This document shows, piece after piece, positions 14,931 to 23,400 of a DNA stretch of 26,217 nt. A model generated the notes under the pieces. It was given only the letters and a program-made list of their open reading frames with translations. It searched no databases and had not been told where the DNA came from. Position 1 is the stretch's first letter. Each line of letters begins with the position of its first letter. This DNA comes from a virus: the IMG/VR virus record IMGVR_UViG_3300045999_002896, positions 1 through 26,217 of that record. The stretch is one strand, 5' to 3'. The translations under genes were made by a program, and so were the position numbers.

Positions 14931-16310
14931 ATGACATACGCCGATTATCCAGATGCTGCAAAGAACAACGCACGACGCGCACTTGACCACAAAAAGAATG
15001 GGTCAGACTGCGGAACGCTTGTCGGCTGGCAACGGGCGAATCAAATCGCCAACGGCGAGGGATTAAGCGAAGAAACGGTTCAGCGTACCTATTCCTTTTT
15101 AAGCCGCGCGGAAACGTATGACCAGGGCAAATATTTTGATGAAGATGGTTCTGAAATTTGCGGCTCAGTAATGTATGACGCATGGGGTGGAAGTGCGATG
15201 AGGGTTTGGGCTGAGGCAAAGTACAAGGCGATACAAAAGGACAAAGCAAAAAACATGGCAAAAGTAAGTATAGATATTTTAGGGGAAATTTCGGAATCGG
15301 TTAATTCTTACAACTCGGTAAGGGCAAAGATTAACCAGGCGAACGGGCAGCCAATTAATTTAACAATATCCTCTGGCGGTGGCAGTGTCACCGAAGGAAT
15401 GGGTATTGCTGACTTAGTTGCTAATTATCCCGAAGAAACCACGGCAACAGGAATCGGCTTGGTAGCAAGCATTGCAACGGTTGTACTGTTGGCAGCGGAC
15501 AATGTAAAGATGACGGAAAACGCCTTCATGATGATTCACCGACCTTGGAGTTATACGATGGGTAACGCCGACGAACTTGAGGCAACGGCTGAATTATTGG
15601 ACAAAATGGAGGCAAAGTTACTTGACATTTACACGGCTTCGGTTATTAAACGCAGGGGATACCAAAACAACCTAAAAGAAATTATTACGAATATGATGGC
15701 AGCCGAGACTTGGCTGACCGCTCAGGAAGCGCTTGAATTTGGCTTCATTGATGAAATTGTTAAAGTTGGCGAAAAAAACATAGATATGTTACCGTTGCAA
15801 AATAGCCTAAACAAGTTCTTAAATGTTCCAGCCGCATTATTAACAAATACAAAAAAAGACGATGACATGGGTAATTCCATTTTAGAAAAAATCAAATCCC
15901 TTCTTAATAGCATAGATGAAACTCCCGTTGTGGAAAATGTTATTGAGGAGGAGGAAAAAGTAATTGAGGAGCCTGAGATGGATGAAGTTGAAAAAGCTAT
16001 TTCCATGTTAAAGGAGAAAGGTTACATTGTAATGTCACCCGATGAAATGGATGCCATTAACTCAAAGCAAAAAGAGGAAATGGAATCAATGTACAAAAAG
16101 ACCGATGAACAAAAGAACTCTATCAATGAAATTGAGGCGGTCCTTGAAACATTGGGAAATGAATTGGTTGCACTTCGGGCGCAAGTAAAAAAAGGCGTTG
16201 GACTTCCTTCGGGCGGCTCAGCACATGAAAAGGTTCAAGAAACAAAAGCGAAATCGAGTTACTTTGATTCTTTCGCTTCATTAGTTCAAAACAAAATCTC
16301 ACAAAGATAA
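14931..16310 (+). CDS. Prohead protease (ClpP-like) fused to scaffold-like domain
   Basis: The 459-residue product has three parts. Residues 1-105 form a domain with DCGTLVGWQRANQIANGE and SVMYDAWGG, a Cys/Gly/Trp-rich unit known from phage proteins near capsid genes. Residues ~109-285 are a ClpP-type serine protease (start MAKVSIDILGEI), with the nucleophile in GLVASIAT (Ser180), the histidine in MIHRPW (His203) and the helix with AAETWLTAQEALEFGFIDE. Residues ~313-459 are acidic and coiled-coil-like, as expected of a scaffold (EEEEKVIEEPEMDEVEKAI). The protease should mature the prohead and the scaffold part should guide capsid assembly. ATGs at 15255 (residue 109) and 15867 (residue 313) could give shorter protease and scaffold products, as with lambda C/Nu3. 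The stop overlaps the next start (TAATG). Confidence 0.85.
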   Translation: MTYADYPDAAKNNARRALDHKKNGSDCGTLVGWQRANQIANGEGLSEETVQRTYSFLSRAETYDQGKYFDEDGSEICGSVMYDAWGGSAMRVWAEAKYKAIQKDKAKNMAKVSIDILGEISESVNSYNSVRAKINQANGQPINLTISSGGGSVTEGMGIADLVANYPEETTATGIGLVASIATVVLLAADNVKMTENAFMMIHRPWSYTMGNADELEATAELLDKMEAKLLDIYTASVIKRRGYQNNLKEIITNMMAAETWLTAQEALEFGFIDEIVKVGEKNIDMLPLQNSLNKFLNVPAALLTNTKKDDDMGNSILEKIKSLLNSIDETPVVENVIEEEEKVIEEPEMDEVEKAISMLKEKGYIVMSPDEMDAINSKQKEEMESMYKKTDEQKNSINEIEAVLETLGNELVALRAQVKKGVGLPSGGSAHEKVQETKAKSSYFDSFASLVQNKISQR

Positions 16311-16771
16311 TGGCAACAGCAAACGTCAATGGTTTTCTCGATTCAAACACATACGTCGGGCAAAACAGTTTAAACCGCACCAACCCGTATGCCAACGCGC
16401 AAGGGATAAACGCGGAGCAATTATACGGAATTGATACCTTTGAGGATCGCATTCCCGTTTCCTTCACTTATGGCACTTCCACGGCTGGTAATCGCTTAAG
16501 CGTTGCACCGTTGACAGGTGTAACAAGTGCAAGTGATTTTTACAAAGTTACCGTCGTTGATGAATCAGGTAACGAGGCTTATGCCAACTGGCAATCCTCA
16601 GCACCAACTGCAATTTTACAGATAACAACCACGGCGTTGAACAAAGGCAACGATTGGAAGGTGTTATTTGCAACGGCAGCGGCTGGAGCAAAAACCGAGT
16701 TTTCATTTGTGATTGAGGATTCATTGGTTTTAACCAATACGTCTGCAACTATTTCTTACCCAAATCTTTAA
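16310..16771 (+). CDS. Putative head decoration/structural protein
   Basis: The 153-residue product is small, Thr/Ala/Asn-rich and apparently mainly beta (start MATANVNGFLDSNTYVGQN; later FEDRIPVSFTYGT and FYKVTVVDESG). It lies between the protease/scaffold gene and the major capsid gene, where phages often encode a capsid decoration or stabilising protein. There is no further family evidence. The start overlaps the previous stop by one base, and a 12-base A-rich gap separates it from the capsid gene. Confidence 0.55.
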   Translation: MATANVNGFLDSNTYVGQNSLNRTNPYANAQGINAEQLYGIDTFEDRIPVSFTYGTSTAGNRLSVAPLTGVTSASDFYKVTVVDESGNEAYANWQSSAPTAILQITTTALNKGNDWKVLFATAAAGAKTEFSFVIEDSLVLTNTSATISYPNL

Positions 16772-16783
16772 AATTAAAAACAA

Positions 16784-17767
16784 ATGGCATTAGTTGAAAT
16801 AAGCCAACTTGACGTATCCTTCAGAGGTACTGAGGCAAATAACATTTTTTTAGAGCCTGTTTTCTTTGATGACGATTTACGCGGTCAATTCCGTGTACTT
16901 GGAAACGTCGCCAATAAAAAGAAAATGGTTTTCGTTCAGCAACTTGAGAACATTGTAAGAAAGTACTCAGGCTGCGGATTTAATCCCGTTGGCTCGGTTG
17001 ACATTTATCAGCGTACCATCGACGTTGAAAAAATGAAGGTGGATCTTGAAATGTGTTGGGATGAGTTCGAAGACACGGTTTTTGAAGAGTTGTTAAAAAC
17101 TGGCACAAGGCTTCCAGATGTTTCGGGAACGTTAATTGAGAATATTTTATTGACCCGTACACAACAGGCGATAAGAAATGATATTACCCGTCTTTCTTAC
17201 TTCGGTGACCAATCAAGCAACAATCCTAACTTTGATTCATTAGACGGTTTTTGGACGGTGTATTACCCTCAGTTGGTTACGCAAGACTTGGTTCCACGTT
17301 GCAACACAGGCTCAGGTACAGACCTTGGCGCGGGTGACGGCTTCGCAATCCTTCGCGCCGTGTATGACCAAGCGCCTTTACAGTTGAAAGGTTTACCTGC
17401 TAACCAAAAGGTGTTCAATGTAACGCAAAGCGTTTATTCTCAGCTTCGTGAGGACATTGAAAACGGCGGTGGCGGCGACTACGGTTTATTGCAATTAATC
17501 AATGGCGTTGAGCAATTTACCTTCCGTGGCGTAACTGTGATTCCTCAATTCCGTTGGGATGACATTGCAACAAGTTTAGGAACAACTAAGCCGCATTATG
17601 TTGAATATACCACGCCTCAAAACAAGGTACTTGCAACGGACGTGTTAAGTCCTGAAACGGCTTTGGAACTTTGGTATGACCAGAAGGACGAAAAGGTGTA
17701 TATCAAGGCACGCTTCAAAATGGGCGTAAATTATATTCACCCATCATTAATTAGCTTAGGCTACTAA
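16784..17767 (+). CDS. Major capsid protein (HK97-fold type)
   Basis: The 327-residue product is of typical size for a HK97-fold capsid protein and directly follows the protease/scaffold and decoration genes. It begins MALVEISQLDVSFRGTEANN, with an early segment that fits the N-arm. Middle segments such as LKGLPANQKVFNVTQSVYSQLRED and VEQFTFRGVTVIPQFRWDD fit the P- and A-domain pattern of capsid proteins from Bacteroidetes phages, where a test for a folded subunit is followed by 'F.G..VI....WD'. The end, KARFKMGVNYIHPSLI, is the usual C-terminal strand. About 415 copies would form a T=7 shell if it follows the common plan; that number is general knowledge, not seen here. Confidence 0.82.
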   Translation: MALVEISQLDVSFRGTEANNIFLEPVFFDDDLRGQFRVLGNVANKKKMVFVQQLENIVRKYSGCGFNPVGSVDIYQRTIDVEKMKVDLEMCWDEFEDTVFEELLKTGTRLPDVSGTLIENILLTRTQQAIRNDITRLSYFGDQSSNNPNFDSLDGFWTVYYPQLVTQDLVPRCNTGSGTDLGAGDGFAILRAVYDQAPLQLKGLPANQKVFNVTQSVYSQLREDIENGGGGDYGLLQLINGVEQFTFRGVTVIPQFRWDDIATSLGTTKPHYVEYTTPQNKVLATDVLSPETALELWYDQKDEKVYIKARFKMGVNYIHPSLISLGY

Positions 17768-17777
17768 TCAATAAAGA

Positions 17778-18326
17778 ATGAGCGCAATAACAAGCGGTTG
17801 GCTTAATCAATGTACAGACGGGACGTGCGCTGGTGGTATTGGTAAGTTTTACATTGCCAATGCTAACCAAGTCGCAAGCGTTACCAATAACGCCTCAGGA
17901 GCAACCACGGCAATAGCCATGACCTCCACGGCTGGCGTATTTTACGAAATTGAGTTTAGGGATAACTCAGGAGCGTTCACGGAAACGGTGACACAGGATC
18001 CAGATACTTTGTCTGTAGCCATTGAGCAAAGTTTGGTTGGAATCATTAATTGCCGCGATCAAGAATTACGTAACCTAATTCAAGACATGGCAAATCAGGC
18101 TTGCGGCTTGGTTTGCGTACACGTGGAAAACACGGGCAATTATTGGATTTGGGGCGTTGAACTTGTTGGCGGTAAGAAAAGGGTTGCAAGGTTGACAAGT
18201 GCCGAAGGTTTATCGGGTGCATTGTTTACCGATTCAAACCAAGAAACGCTTACCATTACTTGCAGAACCACGAACAAAGCGAGGTTTATCGTTAACGGCG
18301 AAACAGTGATGAACGCCTTAGATTAA
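17778..18326 (+). CDS. Probable major tail tube protein
   Basis: The 182-residue product has a pattern I associate with tail tube proteins of Bacteroidetes phages: a central long helix-strand region (LSVAIEQSLVGIINCRDQEL, then LIQDMANQACGLVCVHVEN), followed by GNYWIWGVELVGG, then a turn and LTSAEGLSGALFTDSNQETL leading into a final strand ending in VNGE. Six cysteines in the first ~120 residues (CTDGTC, C-R, C-L-V-C) are unusual for such a protein. It follows the capsid gene and precedes a small gene and the portal, away from the other tail genes. A head protein cannot be excluded. Confidence 0.55.
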   Translation: MSAITSGWLNQCTDGTCAGGIGKFYIANANQVASVTNNASGATTAIAMTSTAGVFYEIEFRDNSGAFTETVTQDPDTLSVAIEQSLVGIINCRDQELRNLIQDMANQACGLVCVHVENTGNYWIWGVELVGGKKRVARLTSAEGLSGALFTDSNQETLTITCRTTNKARFIVNGETVMNALD

Positions 18327-18333
18327 TTTGAAT

Positions 18334-18570
18334 ATGATAGTTAGAGATAAAAGCAAACAAATGCTTTACGTGGGTGCAGACCTTTCGGGCAAAGCTGGAA
18401 TCATTCGAAAAACTATCGGCGAACTTTCACAAAACGAATTGAGGGCTTGGTACAAATCAAGCCCTCAGGACGTTGGGCAACACGTCATTTATACCCCTGA
18501 GAAAAAAAGCTATGAGCCAACAATTAAAGAAAATACAGGCAGTCCCGAACAGGAACAACAGGGTAAGTAA
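18334..18570 (+). CDS. Hypothetical protein
   Basis: The 78-residue product starts MIVRDKSKQMLYVGADLSGK and contains a helical piece GELSQNELRAWYKSSPQDV before a polar, probably disordered end (SPEQEQQGK). A TTG two codons upstream (18328) is an alternative start. It begins just after the tube-like gene and its last 59 bases are read in another frame as the start of the portal gene. I do not recognise a family. Small proteins before the portal are sometimes neck or accessory parts. Confidence 0.58.
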   Translation: MIVRDKSKQMLYVGADLSGKAGIIRKTIGELSQNELRAWYKSSPQDVGQHVIYTPEKKSYEPTIKENTGSPEQEQQGK

Positions 18571-19921
18571 AAGGAATCAAAGCCCTTTACTTGCTTCCGT
18601 TACTTTAGACACCTCCAATACAATGCTTGTAAAGGAGGATATTTTTAATGAGCCGTCACGGGAGAGGCTTGATTTTACAGGGGCAAAGTGGGTAAGGTTC
18701 TTCACTCAAAAGGATGACTTTTTAAAAAGCCTTATAGCTATTGTAAATAATTCGCCGACGTTACGAAGGATAATAGAAGATAAAACAAACATGGTCGTCG
18801 GTGACGGCTTCATCCCAATGAAGGGCAAAGCAAATACCTTGCTTACCACGTCCATGAAGGGCGAAGTTATCACCGACGATTCTTTAAGCGAAATAGAAGA
18901 TGTTATTTCACAGGTTAATTTACACGGGCAAAATCTTCAGGAAGTTTTGGCTCAACTTGCTTTTGACTATGATGCTTTTGGGAATAGCTTTTGCGAAATT
19001 GTTAAAGGCAAAGTAGGCAGCGAGCCATTCACTTATATTTACCATGTACCCGTTTATAACATTGGTATAAGTAAAGCGGAAGCGGATCAGATAATTAAAT
19101 CAGTTGGCATTTACGATAATTGGGAAGAGGTGCCACTTACCACCGACGGCGTATTTTACGAGAGCGAAGGATTCAGGGAAGTACCAATTTACCCAGACTT
19201 TAAGAAATTTGAAGACGGAACGCAAAGAAGCGTTGTTCATGTGAAGCAATACGCGGCAGGATATTTTTACTTTGGTTTACCTGAGTGGATTGGCGCGAAA
19301 ATGTGGGCTGAGATTGAATATCGCATTCAAAGATTTAATACAAGTAAATTTGAAAATGGTTTCATGCCTTCTGGGGTGATGCAATTCTTCGGCTCAATTA
19401 CGCCCGACCAGGCAAAGAAATTGGTTGAAGGCATAGAAAGCAAGTTCACGGGAATGGGGAATAATCATAAGTTATTTGTTCAAGTTCTTAGGGACGAAAA
19501 ATTAAAAGCAAATTGGATTCCCACCTCAAAGGAAAGCGAGGGCGAATTTTTAAATTTGCAAAACTTGGCAGCCTCAGCCATTGTCGTGGCTAACAGGTGG
19601 AGCAAGTCACTTGCAGGCTTCGCCACGGAGGGGCAACTTGGAAGCAATCAACAGATACGTCAGGAAATGGAATATTTGCAAAGTACGGTGATTAAACCGC
19701 GCCAAAACTTGATGTTATCTAAAATAATAAATCCTTATTTAGCCGAAATTGGGCTTTATAACCCAGCCTTTAAAGATGTTCAATTCTCAATATCAAACAC
19801 TTTACCCGTGTCATTCATGGGTGAAATAAAGGTTGAGGATAATTTGACGCAAGACGAAAAAAGGGAGATATTAGGTTATTCACCAATCGAAACAAATGAG
19901 CCAATTAATACAACCGTCTGA
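18512..19921 (+). CDS. Portal protein
   Basis: The 469-residue product would form the dodecameric ring through which DNA enters and leaves the head and to which the terminase docks. The family pattern is clear: an N-terminal basic region, then SLIAIVNNSPTLRRIIEDK (inner stem-like helix), QVNLHGQNLQEVLAQLAFD and the following DAFGNSFCEIVKG wing segment, YIYHVPVYNIG, VVHVKQYAAGYFYFGLPEW, and a long helix in the C-terminal part (IRQEMEYLQSTVIKPRQNLM). It belongs to the PBSX/HK97-like portals. The frame is open from TTG 18473, but ATG 18512 is the more likely start. It overlaps the previous gene by 59 bases and the next by 26. Its place about 14 kb after the terminase is unusual. Confidence 0.85.
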   Translation: MSQQLKKIQAVPNRNNRVSKRNQSPLLASVTLDTSNTMLVKEDIFNEPSRERLDFTGAKWVRFFTQKDDFLKSLIAIVNNSPTLRRIIEDKTNMVVGDGFIPMKGKANTLLTTSMKGEVITDDSLSEIEDVISQVNLHGQNLQEVLAQLAFDYDAFGNSFCEIVKGKVGSEPFTYIYHVPVYNIGISKAEADQIIKSVGIYDNWEEVPLTTDGVFYESEGFREVPIYPDFKKFEDGTQRSVVHVKQYAAGYFYFGLPEWIGAKMWAEIEYRIQRFNTSKFENGFMPSGVMQFFGSITPDQAKKLVEGIESKFTGMGNNHKLFVQVLRDEKLKANWIPTSKESEGEFLNLQNLAASAIVVANRWSKSLAGFATEGQLGSNQQIRQEMEYLQSTVIKPRQNLMLSKIINPYLAEIGLYNPAFKDVQFSISNTLPVSFMGEIKVEDNLTQDEKREILGYSPIETNEPINTTV

Positions 19922-20435
19922 GGTTATAAGCGGCGGAGTTGCAAGACCAACGCCTGCAGACATAAGACTTGATAAAAGCCTTATAAGCCCTCACATTCAA
20001 GATGCGGAGTTTCAATGGATTGTCCCAGCTATTGGCGTATCTTTTTACGATGCCCTTGTTGAGGACAAAGGAAGTTCAACAGCCTTTACGTCAACGGCTT
20101 ATCAAGCGTTATGGAATGATCATTTAAAATCCTTTTGCGCCAACGCCGTGTTATACGAGGCAGCTCCGTACATGGTTATGCAACTTGGTACAAATGGGCT
20201 TTATACGCTTGATAACGAGTATGGGCAAAACGTGGGGGTTGACGGCTTGAAATTTTATCAAGACACGATGCTTCAAAGGTTAGGGGTAAAGAAGAAAAGG
20301 ATTAAGGATTATTTGTGCACTTGCGCAAGTAATTTAATAGGCTTTATTCCGAGTGCCATTGGTTGCCCTGAGGCAACTTGCGACGAGGATGAAGAAATAT
20401 TTGACATTTATAACACGATGGGGATAGTACTATGA
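19896..20435 (+). CDS. Head-tail connector, DUF6712-like
   Basis: The 179-residue product has features of DUF6712 / gp6-like connector proteins: an early helix-strand part (MSQLIQPSEVISGGVARPTP), IQDAEFQWIVPAIGVSFYDA and a helical middle (LWNDHLKSFCANAVLYEAAP). The end is Cys/Asp-rich (CTCASN, GCPEATCDEDEE). Such proteins form the ring between portal and tail. It starts 26 bases before the portal stop and ends four bases into the fibre gene. The cysteine-rich C terminus is not something I recall in the family. Confidence 0.68.
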   Translation: MSQLIQPSEVISGGVARPTPADIRLDKSLISPHIQDAEFQWIVPAIGVSFYDALVEDKGSSTAFTSTAYQALWNDHLKSFCANAVLYEAAPYMVMQLGTNGLYTLDNEYGQNVGVDGLKFYQDTMLQRLGVKKKRIKDYLCTCASNLIGFIPSAIGCPEATCDEDEEIFDIYNTMGIVL

Positions 20436-23400
20436 GTGAAGAAATAAAACCAAAGAAAGAACGTAAGTTTTTAAAGGCATTAGGAAAAATCGGAGAGGTT
20501 TTGATTCAAGAACTTTTTTTCAGAGTAGGGAGCAATTTGATTCGAAAGATTGGAGGCAAAAAACCATTGCCTTCAATTCTTTTTATATTCCTTTCCCTCA
20601 GCCTTTTTGCCCAATTCCCAAACACATTAAACAAACAACGCCTTGGCTTCCAAACGACGGGCGACGGGCTGACATGGCGCGGTTCAATTTCCGACACGGC
20701 TTCCATTCAACCGATAAACAACCAAAACGCATGGGTTATTCTCGATACCGTTAATTTAAAATTTTATTCATTTGATTTTACTTCCAACGTTTGGAACTTA
20801 GTTGGCGGTTCGGCTTTTGAGCAGCCCGTGGATTCATTGTTTTTCAACGTCAATGTTCCGACAAACAACGTGGACACGGCAAAAATGCGATGGGATTCGG
20901 ATTTGGGTACGGTGGTTTTAGGAATGTATGACAATGTACCAAACGAACTTGGATTCAAAAACTTTTGGTTGGTTAAAAATCAAACAGGCTCAACCATTAC
21001 CAAAGGCAGCCTTGTTTACGCAAATGGCACGGTTGGCGCAAGTGGTAGAATAACGGTTGCAAAGTTTATCGCCAACGGCTCAATAGATGCAAAGTATTTA
21101 CTTGGAATAACGGCACACGATTTAAGCAACGGCAAAGATGGTTACGTTATTTCATACGGGAAAATAAGACAAGTCAACACTGATACCTTTGCGGCTGGTG
21201 CGATCCTTTACCCTTCGCCAACGGTGGCAGGTGTTTGGACGGACGTTGAACCCATTGCGCCTAACATTGATATGCCTATTGGCTTTTGTATTAATAGTTC
21301 TTCAAACAATGGGACAATAGCCATACGCGTAGCATCGGGTTATAAATTATCAGAGCTTCATGACGTTGCTATTTCTTCACCTATTGACAAGGCTTCTTTG
21401 TATTATTCTGGTGGATTATGGCGAGATACAACTGCAACGCTTTTAGTAAGCGATACGGCTGCAATGTTAGCCAACTACGCAACCAAAGAATACGCAGATA
21501 CAACGGGAAGGTTATATGCAAGACAAGATTTTACAAATGCTTCATCCTCAACTTTGACATGGACACAAAGCGACACGTTGATTCCTGGGGGAGTTAATGT
21601 TGTTCAAGTTTACCGTAATGGACAAATTTTATTGCCTTTGCAATACACGATACCAACGTCAACAAGCGTGGTTATTGCAGCTTCATCATTCAAAGTCAAT
21701 GATAATTATACGGTTATTTTTCCTCGTGGTGGCGGTGCAGGAAGTGGCGGAGGATCGGGAAGTTTAACATCTATTTCAGGCGGCACGGGCATCCTTGTTT
21801 CGCCTGACCCGATAACAACCACGGGAACGGTTTCGGCTGACCTTTCTGTTTTAATGGAGTTAACCGATACGTCTTTATTAAATCTTACCTCAAGGCTTGC
21901 GACAAAGTTAAACATAAGCGACACGGCGGCGATGTTATCAAATTACAACACGCGTATAAATAGTAAATTAAATATTTCGGATACCTTATCAATGCTTGCG
22001 CCTTACTTTAAGGATGCTGATACAAGTTTATTAAACCTTAATTCACGTTTTGCATTGAAATTAAACTCCGCCGACACGGCTTCATTGTCCTCAAGAATAG
22101 ATGTAAAAGGAAGCGGCACGGTTACAGGTGTTGCAACAGGTTATGGCTTAAGCGGTGGAACGATTACCACGACAGGAACTTTGTTACTTGATTCAGCCGT
22201 TGTATTTTCGCGAATAAGGGATTCCATTGTTGACGTTGCCATTGGTAATGATACCATAAAGATTTTAAAACAGGAATACGCACCAGCCACAACAAGCGTT
22301 TTAACTTGGACAATTACGTCAAAGTTTCCGATTCAATCAAAGGCATTTATTTTGGTTTTCAGAAATGGTCAGCTTCTTATTAATGACCAATATAATTTAA
22401 CTGATACTAATAAAATTACCATTGTTTCCAATTCCTTTAAATCAGGGGCTAATTACACGGTGGTCACGGTTTCTGGCATTGGTTCGGTTGGGACGGGGGT
22501 GTTTCCAAACCCCGTTTACCCTGAGGCAGGGATAGCGGTATCAACAGGCAGCGCGTGGGCTTCAAGCATTGCAAATAATTCAAGCAATTGGAACGTCGCA
22601 TTCAATGACAAAATAAACAATGCTGAGTTCTCAGGAACAAATACAAAGACGTTGACTTTGACCCAATATGACGGGGGAACATTTACGCCAACGTTTACCG
22701 ACTTGCAAGGGGTGACAGGCGTAACGGCAGGAACAGGTTTAACAGGTGGAACGATAACATCCACGGGAACGGTGGCAGTTGATTTTACCACAGTTGCACC
22801 ATTGGCAAGTCCTACGTTTACGGGAACGGTTTCGGGGATAACGAAAAGTATGGTTGGCTTAGGGAATGTGGATAATACTTCGGATGCTAATAAACCAATA
22901 TCAACGGCAACGCAAACGGCGTTGAATCTTAAATTTAATACCGCTGATACCTCTCAATTAAATCTTACTTCCAGATTTGCAGGTAAATTAAATTATACTG
23001 ATACGTCTTTTTTGTTTACTCAATCAGATACAAATCAATTAAATTTAACTTCCAGATTTGCGTTAAAAGCAAATTTAGCCTCACCAACCTTCACGGGTAC
23101 GGTTTCGGGGATAACGAAAAGTATGGTTGGATTGGGCAATGTGGATAATACTTCAGATGCAAATAAGCCCGTATCAACGGCAACGCAAACGGCGTTAAAT
23201 GGTAAAGAAAATACTATTACTGCAGGAACGACAGGACAATATTTTAGAGGAGATAAAACATTTCAAACCTTAAATAAAAGTGCGGTTGGATTAGGCAATG
23301 TAGATAATACTTCGGATGCTAATAAACCAATATCAACGGCAACACAAACGGCGTTGGATTTAAAGGTAAACATAAGCGACACGGCTTCGATGCTTACACC

